Source of the DNA: Acidobacteriaceae bacterium | GTDB lineage: Bacteria; Acidobacteriota; Terriglobia; Terriglobales; Acidobacteriaceae | NCBI GenBank assembly: GCA_027449545.1 | Contig: DAIDLI010000047.1 | Span: 1-64,000 of the forward strand | DNA length: 64,000 nucleotides | Reading direction: 5' to 3' | Shown here: piece by piece, positions 17,781 through 24,990 of the stretch | Numbering within the stretch: the first letter of the stretch is position 1 | Layout of the letters: every line of letters starts with the position of its first letter | Position numbers and translations under genes: made by a program | Notes under the pieces: model-generated | Told to the model about the DNA's origin: nothing | Seen by the model: only the letters and a program-made list of their open reading frames with translations | Database searches by the model: none

Positions 17781-18286
17781 GCCGACCTCCTGGCGGTCCG
17801 AGCCACTGTGCCGGCCCCGCTCGACTTACCTTGCATTTCTTGCTCTCCTTTTGAGGGGCGATCCAATCCCTGCCGTGCAAGAAACCCCGTTTGTACGCGC
17901 TGCACCTCTTCGTAGTGCAGACGGCTCAAATGCAGCAGGATGCTGCGGCCCTTCGCGGTGAGGGAGACAATCACCTGGCGGCGATCGGCGGCGGCGTTCT
18001 CACGCCGCACCAGGCCGCTCTGTGCGGCCCGCTCTACCAACCCCACCACCGAGTTGTTGCGCTCCTGGAGGAACTCGGCCAGTTCGGAGATGGTGGCGTG
18101 GCCGCTCTCACCGAATCCGGCCACACCCAGCATCAACTGGTGCTGCTGTGGAGTGATGCCTTCGGCGCGTGCGGCTTCCTCGCTGAAGCGCAGGAACTTG
18201 CGCAGGTTATAGCGGAAGCGGGCCAGGTCGCGGAGCAGCTCTGCGTTCTCCGATTCGGTCTCCGACTTTTCGGGAAAAGATCGCAT
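17777..18286 (-). CDS. MarR-family transcriptional regulator
   Basis: 169-residue winged-helix regulator. HTH region ATISELAEFLQERNNSVVGL is followed by VERAAQSGLVRREN and the wing DRRQVIVSLTAKG, standard for MarR. The C-terminus is extended by a polar tail (KGEQEMQGKSSGAGTVARTA). I chose the ATG at 18286 over the GTG at 18289, because the promoter predicts transcription from about 18288, giving a leaderless message. Two overlapping palindromes sit on that promoter, suggesting autoregulation. It is the first gene of a two-gene operon with the ClC transporter. Confidence 0.9.
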   Translation of the reverse strand: MRSFPEKSETESENAELLRDLARFRYNLRKFLRFSEEAARAEGITPQQHQLMLGVAGFGESGHATISELAEFLQERNNSVVGLVERAAQSGLVRRENAAADRRQVIVSLTAKGRSILLHLSRLHYEEVQRVQTGFLARQGLDRPSKGEQEMQGKSSGAGTVARTARRSA

Positions 18287-18288
18287 CA

Positions 18289-18316
18289 CGATCTATTTTA
18301 GATCGCAATGCGATCT
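18289..18316. promoter_or_regulatory. Two overlapping palindromes, MarR operator candidates
   Basis: CGATCTA-ttt-TAGATCG (18289-18305) and AGATCGCA-a-TGCGATCT (18300-18316) are both perfect inverted repeats and share AGATCG. They cover the transcription start, the -10 box and the spacer of the MarR-ClC promoter. Confidence 0.6.
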
Positions 18317-18323
18317 TTCTCAA
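18295..18323 (-). promoter_or_regulatory. Leaderless promoter of the MarR-ClC operon
   Basis: On the minus strand TTGAGA (18318-18323) and TAAAAT (18295-18300) are 17 bases apart. The predicted start at about 18288 is 2 bases before the ATG, and no ribosome-binding site is visible. Confidence 0.55.
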
Positions 18324-18427
18324 GGGCCTCCTGCACGGCGCGCATATCGCGCTCTGAGGTGGGGCACATGCTCCGCAGTGAAAAATTGGAGCTTACCGCC
18401 CGGGCAAAGCAGCGGCCCTTCCAAAGC

Positions 18428-21019
18428 TCACTTCCGTGGTCGTTTCCCCGGCTTCTTGCCACGCGCAGCGGGCGGGCGGAAAGAGGGGCCAGACGCGCCC
18501 TTTTCGCCGCGCTTTTTCTTCGATTTTTTCGATGGCTTGGGCGGGCGCTTGCCCGTGAGAGGGATACCTTCTTCTACCAGCGAGAACTGGAGTCTGCGCT
18601 CCTGGTGGAGGATGCGGTCGAGGATGACCTGGACGCGGTCGCCGGCGCGGAAGATGCGGCCGGTGTGCTCGCCGACGATTTCGTGGGTGTTCTCGCGCCA
18701 GGTATAGCGGTCGCCCCGCATGGAGTCGATGGGGACGAGACCCTCGACGAACAGATCCGTAAGCTCCACGAAGAGCCCGTACTTGGTGGGGTTGAGCACC
18801 AGCGCGCCGAACTCTTCGCCCACACGGTCCTGCATGAAGCGGACCTTCTTCCACTCCACGAGTTCGCGTTCCGCCTCGGCGGCGCGGCGCTCGGTCTGGC
18901 TGGTCTCTTCGGCAATCTGGGCGAGCTCTGCCTCGGGAATGGGGGGATCGAGAACTCGATCTCTCCCAGGTCGCTTGCGGGGCGCCCGGGGCAGGTGGGG
19001 CACCCGCGCATCGTCAAGCGCTTCATTCGGGTGCGACCACGGGGAGCTAAGCCGGTCTTCGGCAAGCTCGCCTTTGCCTTCCACGCCGGCGCGCAGCAGC
19101 GCCTTCGCGATGCGATGCACAATGAGATCCGGGTAGCGGCGGATGGGCGAGGTGAAGTGCGTGTAGGTGGGCGCGGCCAGCGCGAAGTGGCCTTCGTTGA
19201 TCTCGCTGTAGCGGGCCTGCATCAGCGAGCGCAGCATGAGATAGCTCAAGATGCGCTCTTCGGGCTTGCCTTCGATCTTCGCCGCCAGCTTCTGGTACAT
19301 GCGCGGTGTCACCGCGATATCCTCAGGAACTTCGTGCGTGCGCGGATTGCGGCCGCGGCCGTGCATCTCGCGGCGTTCGCCGCCGAACTGCATGCGTTTC
19401 ACCGGAAGCGGTCCCAGGCCAAGAGAAAAACCGAAGCTGGCGGCCAGCTCTTCGAACTGCACCACGCGCCGTGGTTCCGGCTTCTCGTGGATGCGATAGA
19501 GCGAGGGAACGCCCAGATCTTCCAGCCAGGTGGCCACGCACTCGTTGGCGGCCAGCATGAACTCCTCGATGAGTCGGTTGGCCCAGGTGCGTTCGGCACG
19601 CGTAACGCCGCTCATCTGGCCGTGCTCGTCGAATTGGATCACCGGCTCGGGCAAATCAAAATCGATGGATCCGCGTTCCTCGCGGCGCTTGTTCATGAGC
19701 ATCGCCAGGCGGCGCATGCGCTCGAACGCGGGAACCAGATTCTCGTAGCGGTCGCGCGTCTCTTCATCGCCTTCGAGGATGGCGTGCACCTCGGTGTAGG
19801 TCATGCGCGCGGCGGAGCAGATGACGCCCTCAAGAATTTCATAGCTCTCGATGCGACCCGCCGAGTCGAGCTGAAGGATGCAGCTCAGCACCAGGCGATC
19901 TTCCCGCGGGCGCAGGCTGCAGATGCCGCTGGAGAGCTCGTGCGGCAGCATGGGAATGGCCCGATCGGGAAAGTAAACGCTGGTGCCGCGCAGGCGCGCC
20001 TCGCGGTCGAGGGCGCTGCCGGTGGTGACATACTCGGCCACATCGGCGATGTGCACCTGAAGCTCGTAGCCCATGTCGCCCTGGCTGTCGATCCGCTCGG
20101 TCACCAATACAGCGTCGTCGAAGTCGCGCGCGGTCTCGCCGTCGATGGTGACGATGGGCAGGGAACGGAAGTCCGCCCTGCGCGCGACGATCTTCGGCTC
20201 CAGATGCGCGACGGCACGGGCTTCGGCCAGAACATCTTCTGGGAAGACACGCGGGAGCTGATGCTTGCGGATCATCATCTCCACATCGACGCCAAAATCA
20301 TCGGGCGAGCCCAGGACTTCCACCACGCGGCCGAGCGGCGGGCGCGTGGGCGTGGGCCAGCGCGTGATCTCGACGTCCACGATCAGGCCTTCCAATGAAG
20401 CATGGCGGGCGACATCGCTTCCCAGCACGCGGTGCGGCGACGGCGCTTCGCGCGGCTCCGGCAGGGGTTCGTCGGGCGGGATGAAGATGGGCTGCGTCAT
20501 GCGCTCGTCGAAGGGCGTCACCGTGTGCCAGCCGGGCGGATGCTCGGTCTCGCCGGACCACTGCGCGGGGCGGGCATAGTGAAACGTCCCGACCACTGTC
20601 GGATTATGGCGCGTGAGAATACGGACGATGCGGCCCTGGCGGCGGCCGTCGGCCTTGGGCGGCTCCACCTCGACGAGCACCTGGTCGCCTTGCATCGCGT
20701 TGCCGATCTCGTTGGGAGGGATAAAGATGTCGCCCGTGATCTCCTGCCGCGCGTTCGGCCGCACGAAGCCGTAGCCGTCGCGGTGCATGTCGAGGCGGCC
20801 GGCGGCGAGATTGTCGCGGGCCGCGGCGGTCTGGGACAGGCTCCATTGCTCGCGGTCGATCTTGACCAGACGGCCGCGCGCGGTGAGGCGGGCAAGCTGT
20901 TCCAGCAGCAGCCGGCGCTCGCGTCCGCCGCCCAGGCCCAACTCCCGCACCAACTGCTTATAGCCGGCTCGGCCGCCGGCGGAGCGTGCGATGCGGGCGA
21001 TCAGCTCGCGGTCCGTCAT
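18428..21019 (-). CDS. rnr: Ribonuclease R
   Basis: 863-residue 3'-5' exoribonuclease of the RNase II/R family, degrading structured RNA. Order: N-terminal winged-helix/basic region (residues 1-60), cold-shock/OB domains with DMHRDGYGFVRPNARQEITG and DIFIPPNEIGNAMQGD, the RNB catalytic domain (VTIDGETARDFDDAVLV, with the metal-binding Asp residues, and TSPIRRYPDLIVHR), an S1 domain near 760-825, and a very basic C-terminal tail rich in Lys, Pro and Arg. Length and order match RNase R rather than RNase II. GGAAG precedes the ATG. Nothing in the neighbourhood points to a special role. Confidence 0.95.
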   Translation of the reverse strand: MTDRELIARIARSAGGRAGYKQLVRELGLGGGRERRLLLEQLARLTARGRLVKIDREQWSLSQTAAARDNLAAGRLDMHRDGYGFVRPNARQEITGDIFIPPNEIGNAMQGDQVLVEVEPPKADGRRQGRIVRILTRHNPTVVGTFHYARPAQWSGETEHPPGWHTVTPFDERMTQPIFIPPDEPLPEPREAPSPHRVLGSDVARHASLEGLIVDVEITRWPTPTRPPLGRVVEVLGSPDDFGVDVEMMIRKHQLPRVFPEDVLAEARAVAHLEPKIVARRADFRSLPIVTIDGETARDFDDAVLVTERIDSQGDMGYELQVHIADVAEYVTTGSALDREARLRGTSVYFPDRAIPMLPHELSSGICSLRPREDRLVLSCILQLDSAGRIESYEILEGVICSAARMTYTEVHAILEGDEETRDRYENLVPAFERMRRLAMLMNKRREERGSIDFDLPEPVIQFDEHGQMSGVTRAERTWANRLIEEFMLAANECVATWLEDLGVPSLYRIHEKPEPRRVVQFEELAASFGFSLGLGPLPVKRMQFGGERREMHGRGRNPRTHEVPEDIAVTPRMYQKLAAKIEGKPEERILSYLMLRSLMQARYSEINEGHFALAAPTYTHFTSPIRRYPDLIVHRIAKALLRAGVEGKGELAEDRLSSPWSHPNEALDDARVPHLPRAPRKRPGRDRVLDPPIPEAELAQIAEETSQTERRAAEAERELVEWKKVRFMQDRVGEEFGALVLNPTKYGLFVELTDLFVEGLVPIDSMRGDRYTWRENTHEIVGEHTGRIFRAGDRVQVILDRILHQERRLQFSLVEEGIPLTGKRPPKPSKKSKKKRGEKGASGPSFRPPAARGKKPGKRPRK

Positions 21020-21325
21020 GCTTCCAGAGTAGGCGATCGGGTCGCGCAGCGGAATCGGCAGACGTAAAAGCTTTGCCAGGCCGAGCTGGGGCTATCCCCG
21101 CGCCGCGGTTGTAAACTTGCGGATAAACACTCGAACGATCGGATAAGTTCCGTTTAGAATACGGGTAAGCCGATTAGGCGGGCTGGCCAGCAGCATCCAA
21201 ATCATAGCCGCGGCGAGGGTTGAAGAGCCGCGGCGCAGTCAGTCCGCGGATTTGATTTTTTTGGGTTCGAGCCATGGTCTTGCCTTGGCCAATCCCCCGT
21301 CCCACGGGACAGAAAAGGAACTACC
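21020..21325. other. Intergenic promoter region between rnr and bactofilin genes
   Basis: No gene seen. It must carry divergent promoters. A possible -10 (TAGAAT) is seen in CCGTTTAGAATACGGG, but no good -35 stands at the right distance. GCCGCGGC occurs twice about 20 bases apart near 21210-21235 and could pair as a hairpin in the bactofilin leader. Confidence 0.3.
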
Positions 21326-21838
21326 TTGAGCGCAATGTGGAAACCCAGCCAGACCGGATCGATGAACCCTACTCCTACGCCTGAACCGCCGCGGCCCTCC
21401 GCGCCGCCGGCACCGGCCGTGGAACCGCCGGTGCGCGCACAGAGCGGCGGCGGCGCCAATGCCGAGCAGGCGACCATCGGCAAGGGCCTGTTCATCAAAG
21501 GTGAAATCTCCGGCTCCGAGTCGCTGTTCGTCGATGGCAAGATCGAGGGCAGTATCAACCTCCCCGGCAATCGCGTCACGGTGGGCCGTAACGGCCAGGT
21601 GGCGGCCAACATCACCGCCCGCGAGGTGGTGATCCTAGGCAAGATCCGCGGCAACGTATCGGCTACGGACCGGGTGGACATCCGCGCCGAAGGCGCGCTG
21701 AACGGCGATGTGGCAGCGGCCCGCATCAGCATCGAGGACGGCGCCTTCTTCAAGGGCGGGATCGACATCCGCAAGCCCGAGGGCGGCGGCAAGGCTGCGG
21801 GCGCTTCGGCCCCGGCTGAGGCTCCCAAGGTCGGCTAA
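21326..21838 (+). CDS. Bactofilin (polymer-forming cytoskeletal protein)
   Basis: 170-residue cytoskeletal filament protein. A disordered Pro-rich N-terminus (PTPTPEPPRPSAPPAPAVEP) is followed from about residue 45 by the bactofilin beta-helix: TIGKGLFIKGEISGSESLFVD, then KIEGSINL, VTVGRNGQVAANI, VVILGKIRGNV, DIRAEGALNGDV and SIEDGAFFKGGI. A short Ala/Pro/Lys tail ends the protein. The start is the TTG at 21326, 5 bases after AAGGAA; the ATG at 21335 is the alternative. Bactofilins organise peptidoglycan synthesis or cell-pole structures; no M23 peptidase gene adjoins it here. Confidence 0.9.
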   Translation: MSAMWKPSQTGSMNPTPTPEPPRPSAPPAPAVEPPVRAQSGGGANAEQATIGKGLFIKGEISGSESLFVDGKIEGSINLPGNRVTVGRNGQVAANITAREVVILGKIRGNVSATDRVDIRAEGALNGDVAAARISIEDGAFFKGGIDIRKPEGGGKAAGASAPAEAPKVG

Positions 21839-21878
21839 GCCAGAGCGACGGCTCTGCAGCCAGAGCGATGGCTCTGCA
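21839..21878 (+). repeat. Tandem 20-base repeat forming two hairpins
   Basis: Two adjacent copies of GCCAGAGCGAyGGCTCTGCA (21839-21858 and 21859-21878) differ at one base in the loop. Each folds as CAGAGC / GCTCTG. The first copy starts directly after the bactofilin stop codon. Confidence 0.7.
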
Positions 21879-21884
21879 AACGGA

Positions 21885-21914
21885 AGCGCCTCTTGCGCGG
21901 CAGGGGCGCTTTTT
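21885..21914 (+). terminator. Rho-independent terminator after the bactofilin gene
   Basis: AGCGCC (21885-21890) pairs with GGCGCT (21905-21910), followed by TTTTT. It fits the end of the bactofilin transcript. Confidence 0.65.
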
Positions 21915-22142
21915 GCGTGTGCGCTGCGCCACGAAAATCGCAATCCGCCAGATTCCCGGCTTGCCAGAGGGGACGGCGCGGGTCTACGCTGTTGATATGC
22001 ATCGATGTCGCTAACACCGTCCTGGTGCAAGCTCCGATGCCGATGTGCGCCTTGTTGCGCGCGCTCTTCCCACTGACAGCTGCACCGATCCCCTAATCCC
22101 AATTTGATCCGGTAGGGCCGAGGGCCCGCGAAGGAGGTTTTT
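21915..22142. other. Upstream region of cysK
   Basis: No gene or known riboswitch recognised. It ends in a strong ribosome-binding site, AAGGAGG, 5 bases before the ATG at 22143. Confidence 0.35.
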
Positions 22143-23123
22143 ATGGCGCGCATTGCCGCGAACGTAACCGAGTTGATTGGTCGCACTCCGCTGGTGCGGC
22201 TGAATCGTGTATCTGCGGGGCTGCCAGGCACCGTGTTGGTCAAGCTGGAGAGCCAGAATCCCGCCTCTAGCGTGAAGGACCGCATCGGCCTGGCAATGAT
22301 CGAAGCCGCCGAAAAGGCCGGCAAGATCAAGCCCGGCGTCACCACCCTGATCGAGCCCACCAGCGGCAACACCGGCATCGCGCTGGCCTTTGTGGCGGCG
22401 GTCAAGGGCTACAAAATCATCCTGACCATGCCCGAGACCATGAGCCTGGAGCGCCGCGTCACCCTGCTGGCCTATGGCGCGGAGATCGTGCTCACGCCCG
22501 GACCCAACGGGATGAAGGGAGCCATCGCCAAGGCGCAGGAGCTGCGCGACAAAACCCCGAATGGCTATATCCTGCAGCAGTTCGATAACCCCGCCAACCC
22601 CGCGATTCACCTCGCGACCACGGGGCCCGAGATCTGGGAAGACACCGACGGCAAGGCCGATATCCTCATCTCCGGCGTGGGCACGGGCGGCACCCTGACC
22701 GGCGTCTCCAAATACATCAAGGAGCGCAAGCCAGGATTCAAGGCAATCGCCGTGGAACCGACAGACAGCGCGGTGCTGAGCGGCGGCAAGCCCGGCCCCC
22801 ACAAGATTCAGGGCCTCGGCGCCGGCTTTGTGCCCAGCATTCTGGATACCCAGCTCATCGACGAAGTGGTGCAGGTGACCAACGACGAGTCGGTGGAGAT
22901 GGCCCGCCGTCTGGCGCGCGAAGAGGGCCTGTTTGTGGGTATCAGCTCGGGGGCGGCTGTCGCGGCAGCGCTGAAGGTGGCGACCCGGCCGGAGAGCGCA
23001 GGCAAGCTGATCGTGGCGGTGCTGCCTGACTTCGGCGAGCGTTATCTGTCGAGCGTGCTCTTTGAGCCGCTGCGGCAGCAGGCGCTGGCACTGCAGGCAG
23101 ATCCGATTGCGGTGACGGCGTAA
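22143..23123 (+). CDS. cysK: Cysteine synthase (O-acetylserine sulfhydrylase)
   Basis: 326-residue PLP enzyme making cysteine from O-acetylserine and sulfide in the cytoplasm. The PLP lysine is Lys45 in [10 protein letters not shown]; the substrate loop TSGNTGIAL and the phosphate-binding [10 protein letters not shown] are intact, and residues near the C-terminus ([12 protein letters not shown]) are typical. Length is normal. The start has an excellent AAGGAGG. The serine acetyltransferase gene lies 113 bases downstream, so both steps from serine to cysteine are encoded together. The gap contains a long hairpin that could lower expression of the second gene. Biosynthetic CysK rather than cystathionine beta-synthase is favoured by length and by the neighbour. 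Confidence 0.95.
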   Translation: MARIAANVTELIGRTPLVRLNRVSAGLPGTVLVKLESQNPASSVKDRIGLAMIEAAEKAGKIKPGVTTLIEPTSGNTGIALAFVAAVKGYKIILTMPETMSLERRVTLLAYGAEIVLTPGPNGMKGAIAKAQELRDKTPNGYILQQFDNPANPAIHLATTGPEIWEDTDGKADILISGVGTGGTLTGVSKYIKERKPGFKAIAVEPTDSAVLSGGKPGPHKIQGLGAGFVPSILDTQLIDEVVQVTNDESVEMARRLAREEGLFVGISSGAAVAAALKVATRPESAGKLIVAVLPDFGERYLSSVLFEPLRQQALALQADPIAVTA

Positions 23124-23144
23124 GAGCCGGTCAGCCGGTCAGAA

Positions 23145-23203
23145 GGCCGGCGAGTCAGCAGTTTTGCGGGTTTGCCCGTAGCGGACTCGCTGACTTGCCG
23201 GCC
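23145..23203 (+). repeat. Long inverted repeat between cysK and cysE
   Basis: Arms 23145-23159 and 23189-23203 pair over 15 positions with one G.U pair; the 29-base loop itself has a small GGG/CCC hairpin. No T-run follows. It may be an intercistronic processing or attenuation element, or a dispersed repeat. Confidence 0.6.
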
Positions 23204-23236
23204 CGCTGGCCCGCATCGCGCATCGAGATGAGGCCT

Positions 23237-23971
23237 ATGAGTTTCTTCGCCCACATGAACGACGACATCCGCTCCGTGATGGAGCGCGACCCGGCTGCGC
23301 GCACCCGCCTGGAAGTCGTGCTGTGCTATCCGGGATTGTGGGCGGTGTGGATCCATCGCGTTTCCAACCGGCTGTGGCGGAGCCGGCTGCGGCTCCCTGC
23401 GCGCATCCTGTCGCAGGCCGGGCGGTTTCTCACCGGGGTGGATATTCATCCCGGCGCCACGCTGGGCCGCAGGCTGTTTATCGATCACGCCACCGGCGTG
23501 GTGATCGGCGAGACTGCCATTGTTGGTGACGATGTCACCATGTACCAGGGCGTGACCCTGGGGGGCACGGGCAAGGAACACGGCAAGCGCCACCCCACCA
23601 TCTGCGACCGCGTCTTCATCGGCAACAACGCCAACGTCCTCGGCAACATCACCGTGGGTGAGAACTCGCGGGTGGGGGCCGGGTCGGTGGTGCTCGCCGA
23701 CGTGCCGCCAAACTCCACCGTGGTGGGCGTGCCCGCGCACATCGTCTACAGCAACGGACAGCGTGTACTCATTACCGATCCGCACGACATCAAAGATCCC
23801 CTTTCCGACGCGCTCATCGCTCTTTCGGCGCGTGTCGAAGAGCTGGAGGAGCGGCTCGGGGCGCAGGAGCGGCGGGCACAACCCTTCGCCGAGGAAGAGG
23901 CCGAGCGCAGCGCCTATCGCGCGGAGCTGGATCACGCCCGCGTGTACGTCTCGATGGGCGAGGGAATTTAG
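23237..23971 (+). CDS. cysE: Serine O-acetyltransferase
   Basis: 244-residue enzyme transferring acetyl from acetyl-CoA to serine. An N-terminal helical region (RSVMERDPAARTRLEVVLCYPGLWA is spread over residues 10-35) is followed by the left-handed beta-helix with hexapeptide repeats: GVDIHPGATLGRRLFIDHAT, GVVIGETAIVGDDVTMYQGV, RVFIGNNANVLGNITVGENS. Catalytic residues Asp/His in IDHATG and His in HGKRHPTI are present. The extended C-terminal tail (ALSARVEELEERLGAQERR) looks coiled-coil and differs from the E. coli protein. I chose the ATG at 23237, giving MSFFAHMNDD; an ATG 9 bases upstream is possible. It is probably co-transcribed with cysK and may form the cysteine synthase complex. Confidence 0.93.
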   Translation: MSFFAHMNDDIRSVMERDPAARTRLEVVLCYPGLWAVWIHRVSNRLWRSRLRLPARILSQAGRFLTGVDIHPGATLGRRLFIDHATGVVIGETAIVGDDVTMYQGVTLGGTGKEHGKRHPTICDRVFIGNNANVLGNITVGENSRVGAGSVVLADVPPNSTVVGVPAHIVYSNGQRVLITDPHDIKDPLSDALIALSARVEELEERLGAQERRAQPFAEEEAERSAYRAELDHARVYVSMGEGI

Positions 23972-23994
23972 ACCGGGAGTCTCTTGCGGCAGGC

Positions 23995-24025
23995 AAAAAA
24001 ATGCGGCGCGCTCAAGGCGCGCCGC
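23995..24025 (-). terminator. Rho-independent terminator, minus strand
   Basis: GCGGCGCGC (24003-24011) pairs with GCGCGCCGC (24017-24025), loop 5 bases; on the minus strand it is followed by ATTTTTTT. It ends the transcript of the gene at 24115-24588 and may also stop cysE read-through. Confidence 0.7.
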
Positions 24026-24114
24026 GATGCGCTCGTCTAACCACTCGCCTTATGCAGGCAAGTCCGTTCATGCTTCTAAAGAATAGATATCATCGGGTTC
24101 TTTGGGCCCGCGCC

Positions 24115-24588
24115 TCATGCTGCGCGCAAGCTGGCCACTTCCATATCAGACGTTCTGCCCACGGGCAGTTCCACGACCGCGGCGGCACGCGCCGGACTGG
24201 ACGCCGCGGTCGGAAGATGCAGCGTCGAGATCAGGCTAAGCAGCGAAGGCTTCCACGGACGCGCGCCGGCGGCCCCGGGACCTTTGCCGTGCGTTGGCCG
24301 CGGCCAGCCCAGCCACGCAAACAGCGCCAGCAGTGTGAGACGAAATGCCGACGGGAGATGACGAAGCGGCTCTTCCGTATTCCCCTTCGCCTCTGCATAG
24401 GCTGCGGCGCTGTCGATGCGCGTAGGCATGGTGATGACCGCGGTGCCGCGCTCGGCGCGCGCCCCTCGCGAGGGCATTTGCACCACGGCCGCGGAGCGCA
24501 CGCTGCGCTCCCGTGAGGGCATGGAAATAACTTCAGAGTGCGCGTTGTCCCTCATCGTCAGGATGTTGTCGTTGTCATGCCGGTTCAT
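24115..24588 (-). CDS. Unrecognised protein with repeated VxMPxR motif
   Basis: 157-residue protein of unknown function. The N-terminal half holds three copies of V-[IV]-x-M-P-[ST]-R, at residues 20-26 (VISMPSR), 35-41 (VVQMPSR) and 51-57 (VITMPTR), spaced 15-16 residues; a weaker copy VVELPVGR lies near the C-terminus. A hydrophobic stretch (LTLLALFAWLGW, about residues 84-95) could be a short membrane anchor. GGAG lies 9 bases before the ATG at 24588 (6 before an in-frame GTG at 24591), and a clear terminator follows the gene, so it is probably real although no family is recognised. It stands alone between cysE and a carbohydrate-active enzyme gene. Confidence 0.6.
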   Translation of the reverse strand: MNRHDNDNILTMRDNAHSEVISMPSRERSVRSAAVVQMPSRGARAERGTAVITMPTRIDSAAAYAEAKGNTEEPLRHLPSAFRLTLLALFAWLGWPRPTHGKGPGAAGARPWKPSLLSLISTLHLPTAASSPARAAAVVELPVGRTSDMEVASLRAA

Positions 24589-24990
24589 CACAGTGCTCTC
24601 CTCTTGGTTCCGCTCGCGGCTGCTTGCATTCTCGCGTTACAAAAGCTTCGATGGCGCAAGGGCACAGTCTCGTTGTCTGTCAAGTGCATGCGATTGCAGT
24701 AAATCGCCAATAAAATCAAGGCGATCCGGGCTTTCCCTGACACGATTGTAGGGGGCCTCCGCAGCCCTGATCCGGCGAGCCATGACAGTCCCCTCCGGAG
24801 TTCCAAGACGTCTTGCCTAAAAACGGTTAACAGCGGAAGCGTTGCCCAGCTCTTCGGAGCATCAGGTTGTCATGGCAACAATGCAAATCGCGTCCATCCT
24901 TGCGGAGGTGCAACCGCTGCGGCCATTCCTGAGTCGCTGTAACTGCGATAGAGTGAATGCGGTTCCAATTCCTCGCCGAGGATTGTTCTG
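24589..24990. other. Intergenic region with divergent promoters
   Basis: No gene seen. It holds the promoters of the VxMPxR gene (minus) and of the beta-helix enzyme gene (plus). I could not find a convincing -35/-10 pair for either. GAGGA at 24978-24982 serves the TTG start at 24991. Confidence 0.3.

Noticed and set aside
18308-20398. 696-codon plus-strand frame opposite rnr
   Set aside because: Antisense to RNase R motifs; composition typical of a shadow frame, no ribosome-binding site or family.
21915-22142. Possible sulfur-related riboswitch or T-box before cysK
   Set aside because: No SAM-riboswitch or T-box core recognised by eye; a covariance-model search would be needed.
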